Source: an uncultured Alistipes sp. | Lineage (GTDB): Bacteria; Bacteroidota; Bacteroidia; Bacteroidales; Rikenellaceae | Assembly: GCA_937895825.1 (NCBI GenBank) | Contig: CALBKP010000005.1 | Coordinates: 1 to 20,717 of the forward strand | Length of the DNA stretch: 20,717 nt | Reading direction: 5' to 3' | Shown: positions 8,242 to 16,220 of the stretch, in pieces | Numbering within the stretch: position 1 is the stretch's first letter | Layout: every line of letters starts with the position of its first letter | The notes under the pieces: generated by a model | Database searches by the model: none | What the model saw: the letters and a program-made list of their open reading frames with translations, nothing else | What the model was told of the DNA's origin: nothing | Position numbers and translations under genes: made by a program

Positions 8242-8508
8242 CTACCTATTATCGTGCGACTTAAAACGCTTCATTATGGCGAAGCCCACAAGCACAAAGC
8301 CCGCAATAACGACGATGGGTGCTACCGTGATGCGACGTGCCGAGAATATCGACTCATCAAACTCAGTTGCGGTATGTTCCGCACCGCCCGACATAAGGAT
8401 AAATCCCAAGATGATAACCACAACGCCCGCAAGCATATAGGCGTAGTTACGACGCGTAAAGGGCATACGCTCCTTATCGTCATTCATACTATTTTGACTC
8501 TTCTCCAT
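8242..8508 (-). CDS. DUF3098 small membrane protein
   Basis: This 88-residue protein has a polar N-terminus (about 20 residues), a first membrane segment (YAYMLAGVVVIILGFILMSGG, written in part), a short loop containing ESIFSARRITVAP, a second membrane segment (IVVIAGFVLVGFAIM) and a basic tail (KRFKSHDNR). The RxTVAPIVVIAGF pattern is the hallmark of DUF3098, a family largely confined to Bacteroidota and typically found between ftsX and uppP, as here. Its role is unknown. It starts 4 bp after the ftsX stop, so it is almost certainly co-transcribed and may assist one of its membrane neighbours; that is inference from position only. Confidence 0.85.
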   Translation of the reverse strand: MEKSQNSMNDDKERMPFTRRNYAYMLAGVVVIILGFILMSGGAEHTATEFDESIFSARRITVAPIVVIAGFVLVGFAIMKRFKSHDNR

Positions 8509-8512
8509 AATC

Positions 8513-9403
8513 CTAATATAGATAAATCTTATTCGACTTCATATTTACAAACTTATTGACCGCCAAGGCACTAAAACCCACAGTGATAACCACACCAATA
8601 AGCATCAACGCTCCGAGTATCATACCAACCCTATTGAGGTCAAGCATAGCGATACCGTCGAGCGTTAACAACCGAGCTCCATACACCACGCCCACAACCA
8701 TAGCTCCGGCGATGACACCTGCTATGATACCCTGCTTAAGGGCACTGGCCAGAAGCGGGCGCATGATATACCACTTCGTAGCACCCACGAGCTTCATGGT
8801 ATTTATCAGATAGCGCTTCGAGTAGATCGCTAAACGGATGGTATTGTTAAGCAGAATGACCGAGATAAACAGCAGCACGCCAAGGAATATCACCATGGCG
8901 ATGCTTATGTGTACAACCGACGTGTGTATTCGCTCCACAACCTCCACGGGTGGCACAGCCACATACTCCACCTCCTCTATATTCTCGACCTCAGCAACGA
9001 ACTGCTCGATGCCAACTCGCGAGGTGTGGTCACCATGGAGCGTAACCTCGTAGCTATCGCGCAAGGGATTCTCGCCAAGCAGCAGGTCGAGATCCACCTC
9101 GAACTGACGGCGGAACTCCTCATCATGAAGCTTCTCGTGCTTCGACATAAACGCCACAGTGCCACAACCCTCAATCTGCTCGATAGTCTCGCGGATAGCC
9201 AAGTGGCGGGCATCCGACAGCGAGTCGGCAACCTCCACCGACAGAACGACATTACTACGCAGACTAACAGCGGCCGACACAGCCGACAGAGCCACATAGC
9301 TCACAGCACCCAACATAAAGAGCACCAAAGCGATACTTATCGTTGATATAACGTACGATCGGCGCACCTTACGCCTTATTCTTCTATCTCTTCCGTCCGA
9401 CAT
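8513..9403 (-). CDS. ftsX: Cell division protein FtsX
   Basis: FtsX is the membrane part of the FtsEX complex, an ABC-type mechanotransmitter that activates peptidoglycan hydrolases at the division site. The 296-residue product has the family layout: a basic cytoplasmic start, a first membrane helix (about 16-40), an extracytoplasmic domain of roughly 125 residues, then three membrane helices. The FtsX/permease loop appears as RYLINTMKLVGATKWYIMRP near residue 200. No ftsE (ATPase) gene is next to it in this window. It follows the YfhO gene by 3 bp and precedes DUF3098 by 4 bp. Confidence 0.94.
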   Translation of the reverse strand: MSDGRDRRIRRKVRRSYVISTISIALVLFMLGAVSYVALSAVSAAVSLRSNVVLSVEVADSLSDARHLAIRETIEQIEGCGTVAFMSKHEKLHDEEFRRQFEVDLDLLLGENPLRDSYEVTLHGDHTSRVGIEQFVAEVENIEEVEYVAVPPVEVVERIHTSVVHISIAMVIFLGVLLFISVILLNNTIRLAIYSKRYLINTMKLVGATKWYIMRPLLASALKQGIIAGVIAGAMVVGVVYGARLLTLDGIAMLDLNRVGMILGALMLIGVVITVGFSALAVNKFVNMKSNKIYLY

Positions 9404-9406
9404 AAC

Positions 9407-12016
9407 CTATTTTCTTCTGTTATAAATAACCAATAGAATGATTGCCACACACCCTACAATGATAAGTGCAGAAGCGATGCCCATAATCACCGAGGTAGCC
9501 CTCCATGCTGGAGCTCGGAAGCTCCATTCCACGGTATGGGTACCAGCGGGTAGCTCCATACCGCGCAGGATGTAGTCCGCGGCAAAGTACTCAGCAGCAA
9601 CGCCATCAATAGTCACACTCCAACCCTCAGGGAAGTATATCTCCGAAAATACACATAGCGACTCAGCAGGCGTGCTGTACTCATATTTGAGGTAGTTGGG
9701 GGCATACTCCACAAGCTCAATCGTGCCCGAGGCATCATACACAGGCTCAAGACCCTCAACCGACGACGACACAACGGCCGTACTATCCAATGCAACACTT
9801 CCAAGAGCGGCAAGCTCCTCCGACGTTGTTGCCTCGCGCTCCACATCCGACACAAACCAGGCTGCACCATAGGGCGCAACACCCGTAATCGACTCTATGG
9901 GCATAGCCTCACCGCCATAAATCACATAACGTGTATTCAAGGCAGCAAGTACCTCGGGAGAGAACTCCGACAGATACTTGTCGATGACCTCCTGATAACG
10001 TCCCAACTTAGCACCATGGTAGCCACCCACCGAGCGATGGAAGTAGGCGGCGCGTGCGCTGTTGAATGGATCGCTCGAGAGGTCAAGCACACGGAAGCCA
10101 AGCGTAGTATCCTCCATTATCTCACGGTCAGCAGCCGTGGGAGTCAGCTGCGTAGGCTTTATATCCGACCACTTCTCGTCGTACATATAACGACGACCGA
10201 CGCCCACCAAGTCTACGACAACAACAGCACCAACCATAACGACAAAGATTACCATCACGATGATCACAGAGCGGCCACTATCACCCTCCTTAGCCGTTAG
10301 CTTCTCGCGCAAGGCTACATATCCAGCGAGCAACGCCACGGTGAGTGTCACGTAGCCAAGCGTGCGCCATACATCTCCCATAAGAGCATCATGGCGCGAG
10401 TTATAAGCCGCCTCGCGCAGCTGCTCAACCCAGAGAGCATCGCCAAACTTTGAGTATATATCCTCAAGGCCATAATCAGCCGCAAGTGTCATCACACCGA
10501 GGAGCAACACAACGATAGCAAACGTAGCTCCGATACGAATATATAGTGCTCGTGCCGTAAGCTCCGAGCTCAATAACTGCCATAACGCCATGGCGGCCAA
10601 CAACGGTGCACTCCACTCCAACACAACCAGAGCCATTGATACCGTACGGAAGCTCTTATACCCTGGCAACACGTCGTACATCACCTCATAGAAGCCCATA
10701 AAGTTAGCGCCCCATGCCAACAATAACGCAAAGAGACTCACTCCCAGTATCCACCAACGCACCCTCGACGACACCAACATAAGACCCAAAATAGCGAGGG
10801 CAATGATGGAGGCACCAAGATATGTTGGCCCAGCGGTATAGGGCTGCGTACCCCAATAGTTCGATGCATACTGCGACACTTCACCGCTACGTGCCTCGTA
10901 TAGCGCCTGTAACTCGGCCGTGAGCGTCTCGTCGCCCGCATTGATAAAGTACTCCACATCGCTACGCCGCAACTCAGGGTATTCGCGACGCAAAGACTCT
11001 GTAAGCTCGTCTAAGGCATTGTCGAAGATGGCATTCTGCACACCTCCGCTCTGGAGCACCGAGATAACCTCTTCGCTGAAATCACCCGACCAACCACCCA
11101 TATATGATGGAACGAGCATATTGAAACTCTCGGCACGACCGTAGCTCCACGCCGTATTATACGCTATCTTCTCGGCACGTGCATCATCCCCCTGAACAGC
11201 CTCCTTAGTACCGCGCGTGGTGTACTTCTGGTGCTCGAGCGTGTACCACAAGGGCGAAAAGTTTGAGCCCACAGCCAATATTGCAGCAATGGCGAGCAGC
11301 AATGTACGATAGGCAAACTTACCCCACACGCGCTCCTTGGCTGTAAACCACAACTCGCTAATCCACATCGCAAGGCATACCAATAGGAAGTAGTAGGTTA
11401 TCTGCGGATGGTTAGCACCGAGCTCCAACGAGCCAAAGAGTGCAGCGAGGATAGCGCCCACCCACATATTACGCCTCAACGCATACCACACCGAGGCGAC
11501 CATTGGTGGTGCATAGACCAGTGCCCACATCTTGGTTATATGTCCAGCATCAATGATAAGGAAGAAGTAGGTCGAGAGGCCATAGGCTAAGCCTGCAATG
11601 ATGCCTATCCACGGGTTCACACCCATCATAACGACGGCAACCATCATCAGCACCATAGCAAAGAGGGTCATATTCATAGGACTCTCAACAACCTTAACCA
11701 CCGAGCCAACCCATCGTTTGACGTACTGCGAAGGGTACTCCACATCGATAAGATATGCTGGCATGCCAGAGAACATATTACCCGTCCATTGCGGATCTTC
11801 GCCCGTAGCCTCACGATGCTCACGAATATCCTGCGACATTCCCGCATACTGAGCTATATCGCCTTGCGACAACGACTTACCATCATACTGCGGAGCAAAG
11901 AAGATGTAGCTTACACACCAAAAGAGTACCACGCCCACAAACCATGGGGCAACACTCATCACACGGTCAATCCAGCCGTCCCTTACCACAATATCATCAC
12001 CCTTTATCAACTCCAT
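9407..12016 (-). CDS. YfhO-family polytopic membrane protein
   Basis: The product is 869 residues and has many hydrophobic segments, roughly a dozen or more, spread over the first two-thirds and one at the C-terminus. A long soluble region (about 600-830) precedes the last helix. The N-terminal loop contains GDIAQYAGMSQDIREHREAT and WTGNMFSGMPAYLI, which are typical of Bacteroidota YfhO proteins. Members resemble GT-C glycosyltransferases and, in Firmicutes, are linked to lipoteichoic acid glycosylation; the substrate in Bacteroidota is not established. A good promoter lies just upstream and the gene heads a tight run with ftsX, DUF3098 and uppP, which points to an envelope role. Confidence 0.85.
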   Translation of the reverse strand: MELIKGDDIVVRDGWIDRVMSVAPWFVGVVLFWCVSYIFFAPQYDGKSLSQGDIAQYAGMSQDIREHREATGEDPQWTGNMFSGMPAYLIDVEYPSQYVKRWVGSVVKVVESPMNMTLFAMVLMMVAVVMMGVNPWIGIIAGLAYGLSTYFFLIIDAGHITKMWALVYAPPMVASVWYALRRNMWVGAILAALFGSLELGANHPQITYYFLLVCLAMWISELWFTAKERVWGKFAYRTLLLAIAAILAVGSNFSPLWYTLEHQKYTTRGTKEAVQGDDARAEKIAYNTAWSYGRAESFNMLVPSYMGGWSGDFSEEVISVLQSGGVQNAIFDNALDELTESLRREYPELRRSDVEYFINAGDETLTAELQALYEARSGEVSQYASNYWGTQPYTAGPTYLGASIIALAILGLMLVSSRVRWWILGVSLFALLLAWGANFMGFYEVMYDVLPGYKSFRTVSMALVVLEWSAPLLAAMALWQLLSSELTARALYIRIGATFAIVVLLLGVMTLAADYGLEDIYSKFGDALWVEQLREAAYNSRHDALMGDVWRTLGYVTLTVALLAGYVALREKLTAKEGDSGRSVIIVMVIFVVMVGAVVVVDLVGVGRRYMYDEKWSDIKPTQLTPTAADREIMEDTTLGFRVLDLSSDPFNSARAAYFHRSVGGYHGAKLGRYQEVIDKYLSEFSPEVLAALNTRYVIYGGEAMPIESITGVAPYGAAWFVSDVEREATTSEELAALGSVALDSTAVVSSSVEGLEPVYDASGTIELVEYAPNYLKYEYSTPAESLCVFSEIYFPEGWSVTIDGVAAEYFAADYILRGMELPAGTHTVEWSFRAPAWRATSVIMGIASALIIVGCVAIILLVIYNRRK

Positions 12017-12042
12017 ACCTTAAATAAAAAGAATTAATCGGG

Positions 12043-12072
12043 CAAAGTTACGAAAAACGTTTGAAAAATCAA
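12043..12072 (-). promoter_or_regulatory. Bacteroidota-type promoter of the yfhO-ftsX-uppP run
   Basis: On the minus strand the -7 box is TAACTTTG (12050-12043), matching TAnnTTTG, with TTG 19 nt upstream (12072-12070). A transcript starting near 12036 would have a leader of about 20 nt before the yfhO ATG at 12016. It lies downstream of the terminator that closes the M28 peptidase gene. Confidence 0.65.
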
Positions 12073-12163
12073 TGAGTGTTTGCCGAATAGTGGCGCTTAA
12101 ATCGACACATTTATACATTATTAACACTCTATACTCCAAACCAATGTGTACGTATCGACCCAC

Positions 12164-12206
12164 GAAAAAACCCTTCTCGATCAACATACATTGACCGAAA
12201 AGGGTT
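12164..12206 (-). terminator. Rho-independent terminator of the M28 peptidase gene
   Basis: The RNA of the minus strand would fold AACCCTTTTCGGTCAA (12206-12191) against TTGATCGAGAAGGGTT (12184-12169). This gives 16 bp with two G-U wobbles and a 6-nt loop, and a run of six U follows (12170-12165, overlapping the stem by two). It begins 23 nt after the peptidase stop codon. It is the clearest terminator in the window. Confidence 0.88.
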
Positions 12207-12228
12207 ATCAGTGTCAGCAACACGCTTC

Positions 12229-13944
12229 TTACTTTCTTGCGTATAGCTCAGCAAGAGGGATGATAACCAGCATATCCAACAGTGCCAACATAAGCACCGC
12301 GCCGAAGGCTCCAAGCGTGAGCGCCATAGCCAAGGCATAGAGGAACGAGAGGCTATGCAGCAGAATCAGGGCGATTGCCACAAGCAACCACAGACGCAGG
12401 GTTGTTGTGCGATAGAGCACAAGTGCAACGGTGGCTGCAAACAATGGGATGAAGAACATGAGATTCTCGCCGATAGCCACAAGTAACAAAAGGCTCAGCA
12501 CAAGCATCAAAACAAGTGCGCCATACAATCTATTAGCAGCGTTGATAAGTGCCAACGAATCAGCCGCTCCCGAGCGGATAGAGTGTGCTGCACCACTAAC
12601 TGCCACCCTACGCTGACGCATGTATAGTAGCACAGCAATAATAGCCACGACAACCACGCTGCACACCATAATAGCATTGTCGCCCACCACGCCCTGAACA
12701 ATGCCAAAGGGCTTGAATTGTGCATCGGCAATAAGGCAGCTTATCCACGCAATAACCTCTCCGAAGAGGAGTGCGCCGATGGCCGCACCAAAGGCTCGGA
12801 GCGCTATGCTCAGCACCTTCGATACTTGTACACGACCGCGCAAAATATCGATCATGAAGACAAGAATGAAGAGTACGAAAATAGCTACATTTATCACCCA
12901 ATACATTGAGCTTGAAAAGTTAAACAGACCGATGAGCGGCAGCGTAAAGTTTACGGTGTTTTCTTGCGACTTTAGGCTCTTGCGGTCAGCATACTCAGCC
13001 TCGGTAAGATATTTCTTAACGATAGGAATAATCTGTGCTCCATAGTGTTGTATCGAACGTGGGTTAACGTTCGAGAAGTTATCCAAATCTGTATGGTAGT
13101 GGTTGATGTCGGCAATCGTAGAGAAGTTAAAACCGGGTATTGCATCCTTCACGATGGTAAAGTCCGTGAAGTTAGGCATAAAGCCATATACTACTGTTGT
13201 AAGAGAGTATGTGCAAGGATACTCGGCCGTTAAGCTGTACAACTCCATAAGTCGCTCGTTGCCCGCAGATGTCTCAAACAACAACGCTGGGCCAAAGGGG
13301 CCACGAGCCTCAAGGTTAATCATAAGGCCGACATCGTCGAACTCCTCGCGGTCATTCTCCCACATAGCCGTCATGCCCTTCATTCCGACCTCCTCGGCAT
13401 CGGTAAAAAGCACCTTAATGCCCTGCTTCCACTCGTCGCGGAACTTCAGAGCCTGCTTGACAGTCTCGAGAATCACACCCACGCCGTAGCCGTCATCCGC
13501 CGCACCATACGACCAGACGGTATCCTGCTTGGGCATAGGCTGCGAGTAGCGCGAGTCGTAGTGCGCCACAAGCATAAGCTTCGTGGACTCTTCATGGTCA
13601 ACACCAGAAGGTGCAAACTCTGCAAGGATATTCGTTGCATCGAACGTATATGTAACATGCTTATTCTCGGGGCCCGTAAGCGACTTATACTCAAAAAGTC
13701 GCACGGTATCTGCACCCAACTCGTTAAGTCTATCGACGAGGTAGCTACGCACCGCGGCACGCTCCTCGGGATGTGCCACCGAGTGGTGCTCGCGCGAGAT
13801 TACCTCGATGTCGCTCACAACGCGCACGGCCGAAAAGTTATCTGACTCCGCGCCCTCAACACAAGGACGGCTAAATAGGCCAAATGCCACAAGGCCAACG
13901 CACACTGCAACAGCGGCCAAAATCGTAAGTCTAATTCTATTCAT
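12229..13944 (-). CDS. M28 family zinc metallopeptidase with C-terminal membrane domain
   Basis: The product is 571 residues from the ATG at 13944; a TTG two codons upstream is less likely. It begins with a hydrophobic signal/anchor (about 5-24). The M28 aminopeptidase-type domain follows with the expected metal ligands: His128 (LVAHYDSR), Asp in GAADDGYG (150-151), the catalytic/ligand Glu pair in FTDAEEVG (184-185), Glu212 in NLEARG, and His284 in HYHTDLDN. From about residue 340 to the end there are some seven to nine hydrophobic helices. This architecture resembles eukaryotic ERMP1/Pff1-type membrane peptidases and Bacteroidota relatives. The peptidase domain should face the periplasm. 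The gene appears monocistronic, with a -7 box upstream and a terminator downstream. Confidence 0.9.
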   Translation of the reverse strand: MNRIRLTILAAVAVCVGLVAFGLFSRPCVEGAESDNFSAVRVVSDIEVISREHHSVAHPEERAAVRSYLVDRLNELGADTVRLFEYKSLTGPENKHVTYTFDATNILAEFAPSGVDHEESTKLMLVAHYDSRYSQPMPKQDTVWSYGAADDGYGVGVILETVKQALKFRDEWKQGIKVLFTDAEEVGMKGMTAMWENDREEFDDVGLMINLEARGPFGPALLFETSAGNERLMELYSLTAEYPCTYSLTTVVYGFMPNFTDFTIVKDAIPGFNFSTIADINHYHTDLDNFSNVNPRSIQHYGAQIIPIVKKYLTEAEYADRKSLKSQENTVNFTLPLIGLFNFSSSMYWVINVAIFVLFILVFMIDILRGRVQVSKVLSIALRAFGAAIGALLFGEVIAWISCLIADAQFKPFGIVQGVVGDNAIMVCSVVVVAIIAVLLYMRQRRVAVSGAAHSIRSGAADSLALINAANRLYGALVLMLVLSLLLLVAIGENLMFFIPLFAATVALVLYRTTTLRLWLLVAIALILLHSLSFLYALAMALTLGAFGAVLMLALLDMLVIIPLAELYARK

Positions 13945-13969
13945 ACTCAAAATTGGTTGTTAATGAGCA

Positions 13970-13977
13970 CAAAGATA
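13970..13977 (-). promoter_or_regulatory. -7 promoter box of the M28 peptidase gene
   Basis: On the minus strand TATCTTTG is a full match to TAnnTTTG, placed 25 nt before the ATG at 13944. No clear TTG or TTTG is seen 19-21 nt upstream, so only the -7 element is well supported. Confidence 0.5.
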
Positions 13978-14048
13978 CGAAAAATTTATCTTTTCCTCGA
14001 CACTTTCACCAGTAGGAAGTGCTTATACGCGAAGGTACGCTCTACCGC

Positions 14049-14087
14049 AAAAAAGTCGAACTGCCAGACTAAAAAATCTGGCAGCTC
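14049..14087 (-). terminator. Rho-independent terminator-like hairpin
   Basis: CTGCCAGA (14061-14068) and TCTGGCAG (14077-14084) form a perfect 8-bp stem with an 8-nt loop. CGA/TCG extends the stem after one mismatch (14058-14087). Read on the minus strand, the stem is followed by AC and six U (14054-14049). It lies more than 420 nt beyond the rmuC stop, so it more likely ends an independent short transcript than rmuC itself, though a long rmuC 3' UTR is possible. Confidence 0.7.
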
Positions 14088-14250
14088 GCACGGACACAAA
14101 CAATTATTAACTTTTTACACTACTAAATTTTTACGCTTACATCTTACACATCTAATATTTATATCTCAAAAACACTTATTTTTTCTCTCAAAAATCCCCT
14201 CAGTTTTTCACCTTTTAGCGGGACTTTTATTGTCTTTTCTATTTGTTTCT
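14049..14250 (-). ncRNA. Candidate small structured RNA (about 200 nt), family unknown
   Basis: A well-formed promoter (14255-14286) and a terminator-like hairpin (14049-14087) on the same strand bracket about 200 nt with no open reading frame of note. The predicted RNA can form a 9-bp stem AAAAGUCCC / GGGAUUUUU with one G-U pair (14231-14223 with 14196-14188). The 5' AAACAAAUA can pair with UAAUUGUUU near 14105-14097, with one mismatch, as a closing stem. The 3' end is the terminator hairpin. The size suits regulatory RNAs such as 6S RNA, but I cannot assign a family. It could also be the tail of a long rmuC transcript. Confidence 0.4.
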
Positions 14251-14254
14251 GGTG

Positions 14255-14286
14255 CAAATATATGGCAAGAAATCTAATTCTCCAAA
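14255..14286 (-). promoter_or_regulatory. Strong Bacteroidota-type promoter inside the spacer
   Basis: On the minus strand TTTG (14286-14283), a 20-nt gap and TATATTTG (14262-14255) match both halves of the Bacteroidota consensus. Together with the pyrH element it is one of the two best matches in the window, and it is followed by no gene for about 300 bp. The predicted start is near 14250. Confidence 0.6.
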
Positions 14287-14325
14287 CTAAAAATACTTAT
14301 AGCCATATAAGCGAAAACTATGATT

Positions 14326-14368
14326 AGAGGGATATATGCATAATATAAATTGATACATATATCCCCCT
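14326..14368. repeat. Imperfect 13-bp inverted repeat
   Basis: The arms are AGAGGGATATATG (14326-14338) and CATATATCCCCCT (14356-14368), complementary at 12 of 13 positions, with a 17-nt AT-rich loop. Neither side has a proper T-run, so it is not a standard terminator. It lies between the rmuC stop and the spacer promoter. Confidence 0.6.
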
Positions 14369-14508
14369 ATTATGTCTATTAGTACGATTAGATATTTGTA
14401 AGTATCTTATTTCAACTACATTGCATAATACGTACAATAGGTATCAAGGCAGCTAAAAACAGATACTACACATAGAAATATGGTCTAAAATATTTTGAAA
14501 AAATTTTT

Positions 14509-16101
14509 CTACTTTTTTTCGTCAGTGCTTAAAACAGCCTCATCACCGACCTCTGAAGCCTCTTTTTCGATGATATCACCGATCATCGGCTGCACCTCGT
14601 CATCAACAAAAATAGATGATATGCTCTTCTTCTTTTTATTCTCCTTGATGCCATAAGCGATAATCTGACGTGCCGAAGTTATTATGCTCTGGCCACCACT
14701 CGCCGTCGAACGCTTAAGCTCGTCGAAATGTCGGCGCGTAGAGTTAAGGCTATCCTCAACATCCTTGAATCGCTCGGCAAAGACCTGCACGCGCTTTATC
14801 ATCTCCTCGGCCGACTCGATGATAGCCTGCTGGTAATGCAGCTGACGATTCTGTGTCCACATCAGCTCCAGCACGCGGAGGTTCATATACATTGTCTGCG
14901 GCCCCATGATAAGCACTCCCTTATCGTAGGCATACTTCCAGAGGCTGCTATCGTTCAGTAGTGCAAGGTTTAGTGCCCCCTCATGGAACATATACATAAT
15001 GACGAAGTTGAGCTTTGCAAAGCCCGAGTCGAGGAACGCACTATAATCCTTCTTAGCAAGGATGTCGACCTGACGACGCACGCTGGCAACATGCTCCTTG
15101 AGGAGCGCGGAGCGCTCCGCCTCATCCTCTGCGTTGACATACTGCTCATAGTGGGTGATATTTACCTTAGAGTCGACGATAACATCGCGCTTATTCGGGA
15201 AATGAAGGATAAAATCGGGTATGAGTCGTTTATCATCGTCGCTCTTAATGCGCGAGCCAAACCTATCCTTTAGAGCCTGCTGCGTAGTATACTGCTCACC
15301 CTCCTTTAAGCCGAGGTCTTCGAGGAGCTGGCGTAGCTTAAGCTCGCCAAAGTTACCCTGCACCTTAACCTCTCCAGTGAGGGCACGCGTTAGGCGGTCG
15401 GCCGTCTCGCCGAGGTTACGACTATTCTTCATATTGGCCTCGATGGTAGCATCAAGGCGTGTCATCGCTTCGTGGTGCTCCTTCTGCGAGCTATCCAAAG
15501 CCTCGCGCATAAGCTTAAGGCTGGAGTTTATCGGGTCAACAATCTTCGACATCTGCTCCCTGTTATGCTCGCCAAGTTCCTCCTGGCGTGCCTTGAGCAC
15601 ACGCTCCGAGGTTGCCACCATCTGCTCGCGTATGAGCGACATCTGATCCTCCACCTGTCGCTTGTTTGCCTCGCGCTGCTCCTCGACCATCTTGTTGAGC
15701 TGCGCAAGCTGGCGGTCGTATGCCTCCTTGAGGTTTGCCTGCTGCGACTCAAGAGCCTCGCGCGACTCCGCCTTCAGGCGTTCCACTTGCAGCCTACCCT
15801 CCTCCTTGAATTGCTCTACCTGTGAGCGATACTCCACCTCACGCTGTTGTAGCGTCCGCTCCGCAACGTCGGCCTTAGTATGCTCCACATCACGCTCGGC
15901 CGTGAGGCGTTTAACCTCCTCCAGAAGGACATCTATCCTATGATCACGCTCGGCGATGGTGCGATTGAGCGTGTTTATCTGCTCCTTGTGAGCCTCAAGC
16001 TCCGCACTACTGCCCGTTGAACTCATCACACGTCCTACGACAAAGGCTACCACAGCAGCAAGCAGGCCGCTGACAATGGCTATGATATAGGCGGTATTCA
16101 T
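14509..16101 (-). CDS. rmuC: DNA recombination protein RmuC homologue
   Basis: RmuC proteins limit rearrangements at inverted repeats and carry a PD-(D/E)XK-like nuclease fold. The 530-residue product starts with one membrane helix (NTAYIIAIVSGLLAAVVAFVVG, shown in part). A long charged coiled coil follows (about 30-220), then the conserved domain: GNFGELKLRQLLEDLGL, LIPDFILHFPNKRDVIVDSKV (in part), and FVIMYMFHEGALNLAL. PDF and DSK are the likely active-site residues. The C-terminal 60 residues are variable and acidic/basic mixed. The gene stands alone, 119 bp after frr, with its own -7 box and a hairpin leader. Confidence 0.93.
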   Translation of the reverse strand: MNTAYIIAIVSGLLAAVVAFVVGRVMSSTGSSAELEAHKEQINTLNRTIAERDHRIDVLLEEVKRLTAERDVEHTKADVAERTLQQREVEYRSQVEQFKEEGRLQVERLKAESREALESQQANLKEAYDRQLAQLNKMVEEQREANKRQVEDQMSLIREQMVATSERVLKARQEELGEHNREQMSKIVDPINSSLKLMREALDSSQKEHHEAMTRLDATIEANMKNSRNLGETADRLTRALTGEVKVQGNFGELKLRQLLEDLGLKEGEQYTTQQALKDRFGSRIKSDDDKRLIPDFILHFPNKRDVIVDSKVNITHYEQYVNAEDEAERSALLKEHVASVRRQVDILAKKDYSAFLDSGFAKLNFVIMYMFHEGALNLALLNDSSLWKYAYDKGVLIMGPQTMYMNLRVLELMWTQNRQLHYQQAIIESAEEMIKRVQVFAERFKDVEDSLNSTRRHFDELKRSTASGGQSIITSARQIIAYGIKENKKKKSISSIFVDDEVQPMIGDIIEKEASEVGDEAVLSTDEKK

Positions 16102-16153
16102 ACTATTTATTATATAAGGTTAGCCGAAAAGTTGATCGTCTATTAGATACAAA

Positions 16154-16197
16154 CTACCGCCAATGGTGCGGAGACAAGCCCCACCCATCGGCGGTAG
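16154..16197 (-). terminator. GC-rich hairpin between frr and rmuC
   Basis: In minus-strand RNA, CUACCGCCGAUGG (16197-16185) pairs with CCAUUGGCGGUAG (16166-16154): 13 bp including one G-U, enclosing an 18-nt partly paired loop. It starts 24 nt after the frr stop codon and is followed by UUUGUAU, a weak U-run. It may terminate the pyrH-tlpA-frr transcript. It also begins almost exactly where the rmuC transcript is predicted to start, so it may instead be a 5' leader hairpin of rmuC. The structure is clear; the role is not. Confidence 0.55.
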
Positions 16198-16203
16198 ATG
16201 GCG

Positions 16204-16211
16204 CAAAGGTA
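16204..16211 (-). promoter_or_regulatory. -7 promoter box for rmuC
   Basis: On the minus strand TACCTTTG (16211-16204) matches TAnnTTTG and begins 10 nt after the frr stop codon. The predicted start is near 16198-16199, giving rmuC a leader of about 97 nt. No clear TTG is seen at -33. Confidence 0.45.
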
Positions 16212-16220
16212 GCGACGCGA

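Larger units (their letters stand above)
13945..14508. other. AT-rich 564-bp spacer between rmuC and the M28 peptidase gene
   Basis: No believable protein-coding gene is visible here on either strand. The stretch is strongly AT-rich (14 G/C of 60 bases in 14341-14400). From right to left it holds an inverted repeat (14326-14368), a strong promoter-like element (14255-14286), a candidate structured transcript, a terminator-like hairpin (14049-14087) and the -7 box of the M28 peptidase gene (13970-13977). It is the only stretch over 300 bp without a gene in the window. Confidence 0.8.

Noticed and set aside
12020..12223. Minus-strand open frame of 67 codons between the M28 peptidase and yfhO
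   Set aside because: It runs through the strong terminator hairpin and the yfhO promoter, and its product looks random.
13957..14277. Plus-strand open frame of about 106 codons in the AT-rich spacer
   Set aside because: It overlaps the M28 peptidase promoter box and the terminator hairpin. Its composition is low-complexity (Leu/Phe/Ser/Lys) and it shows no recognisable domain, so it is most likely chance.
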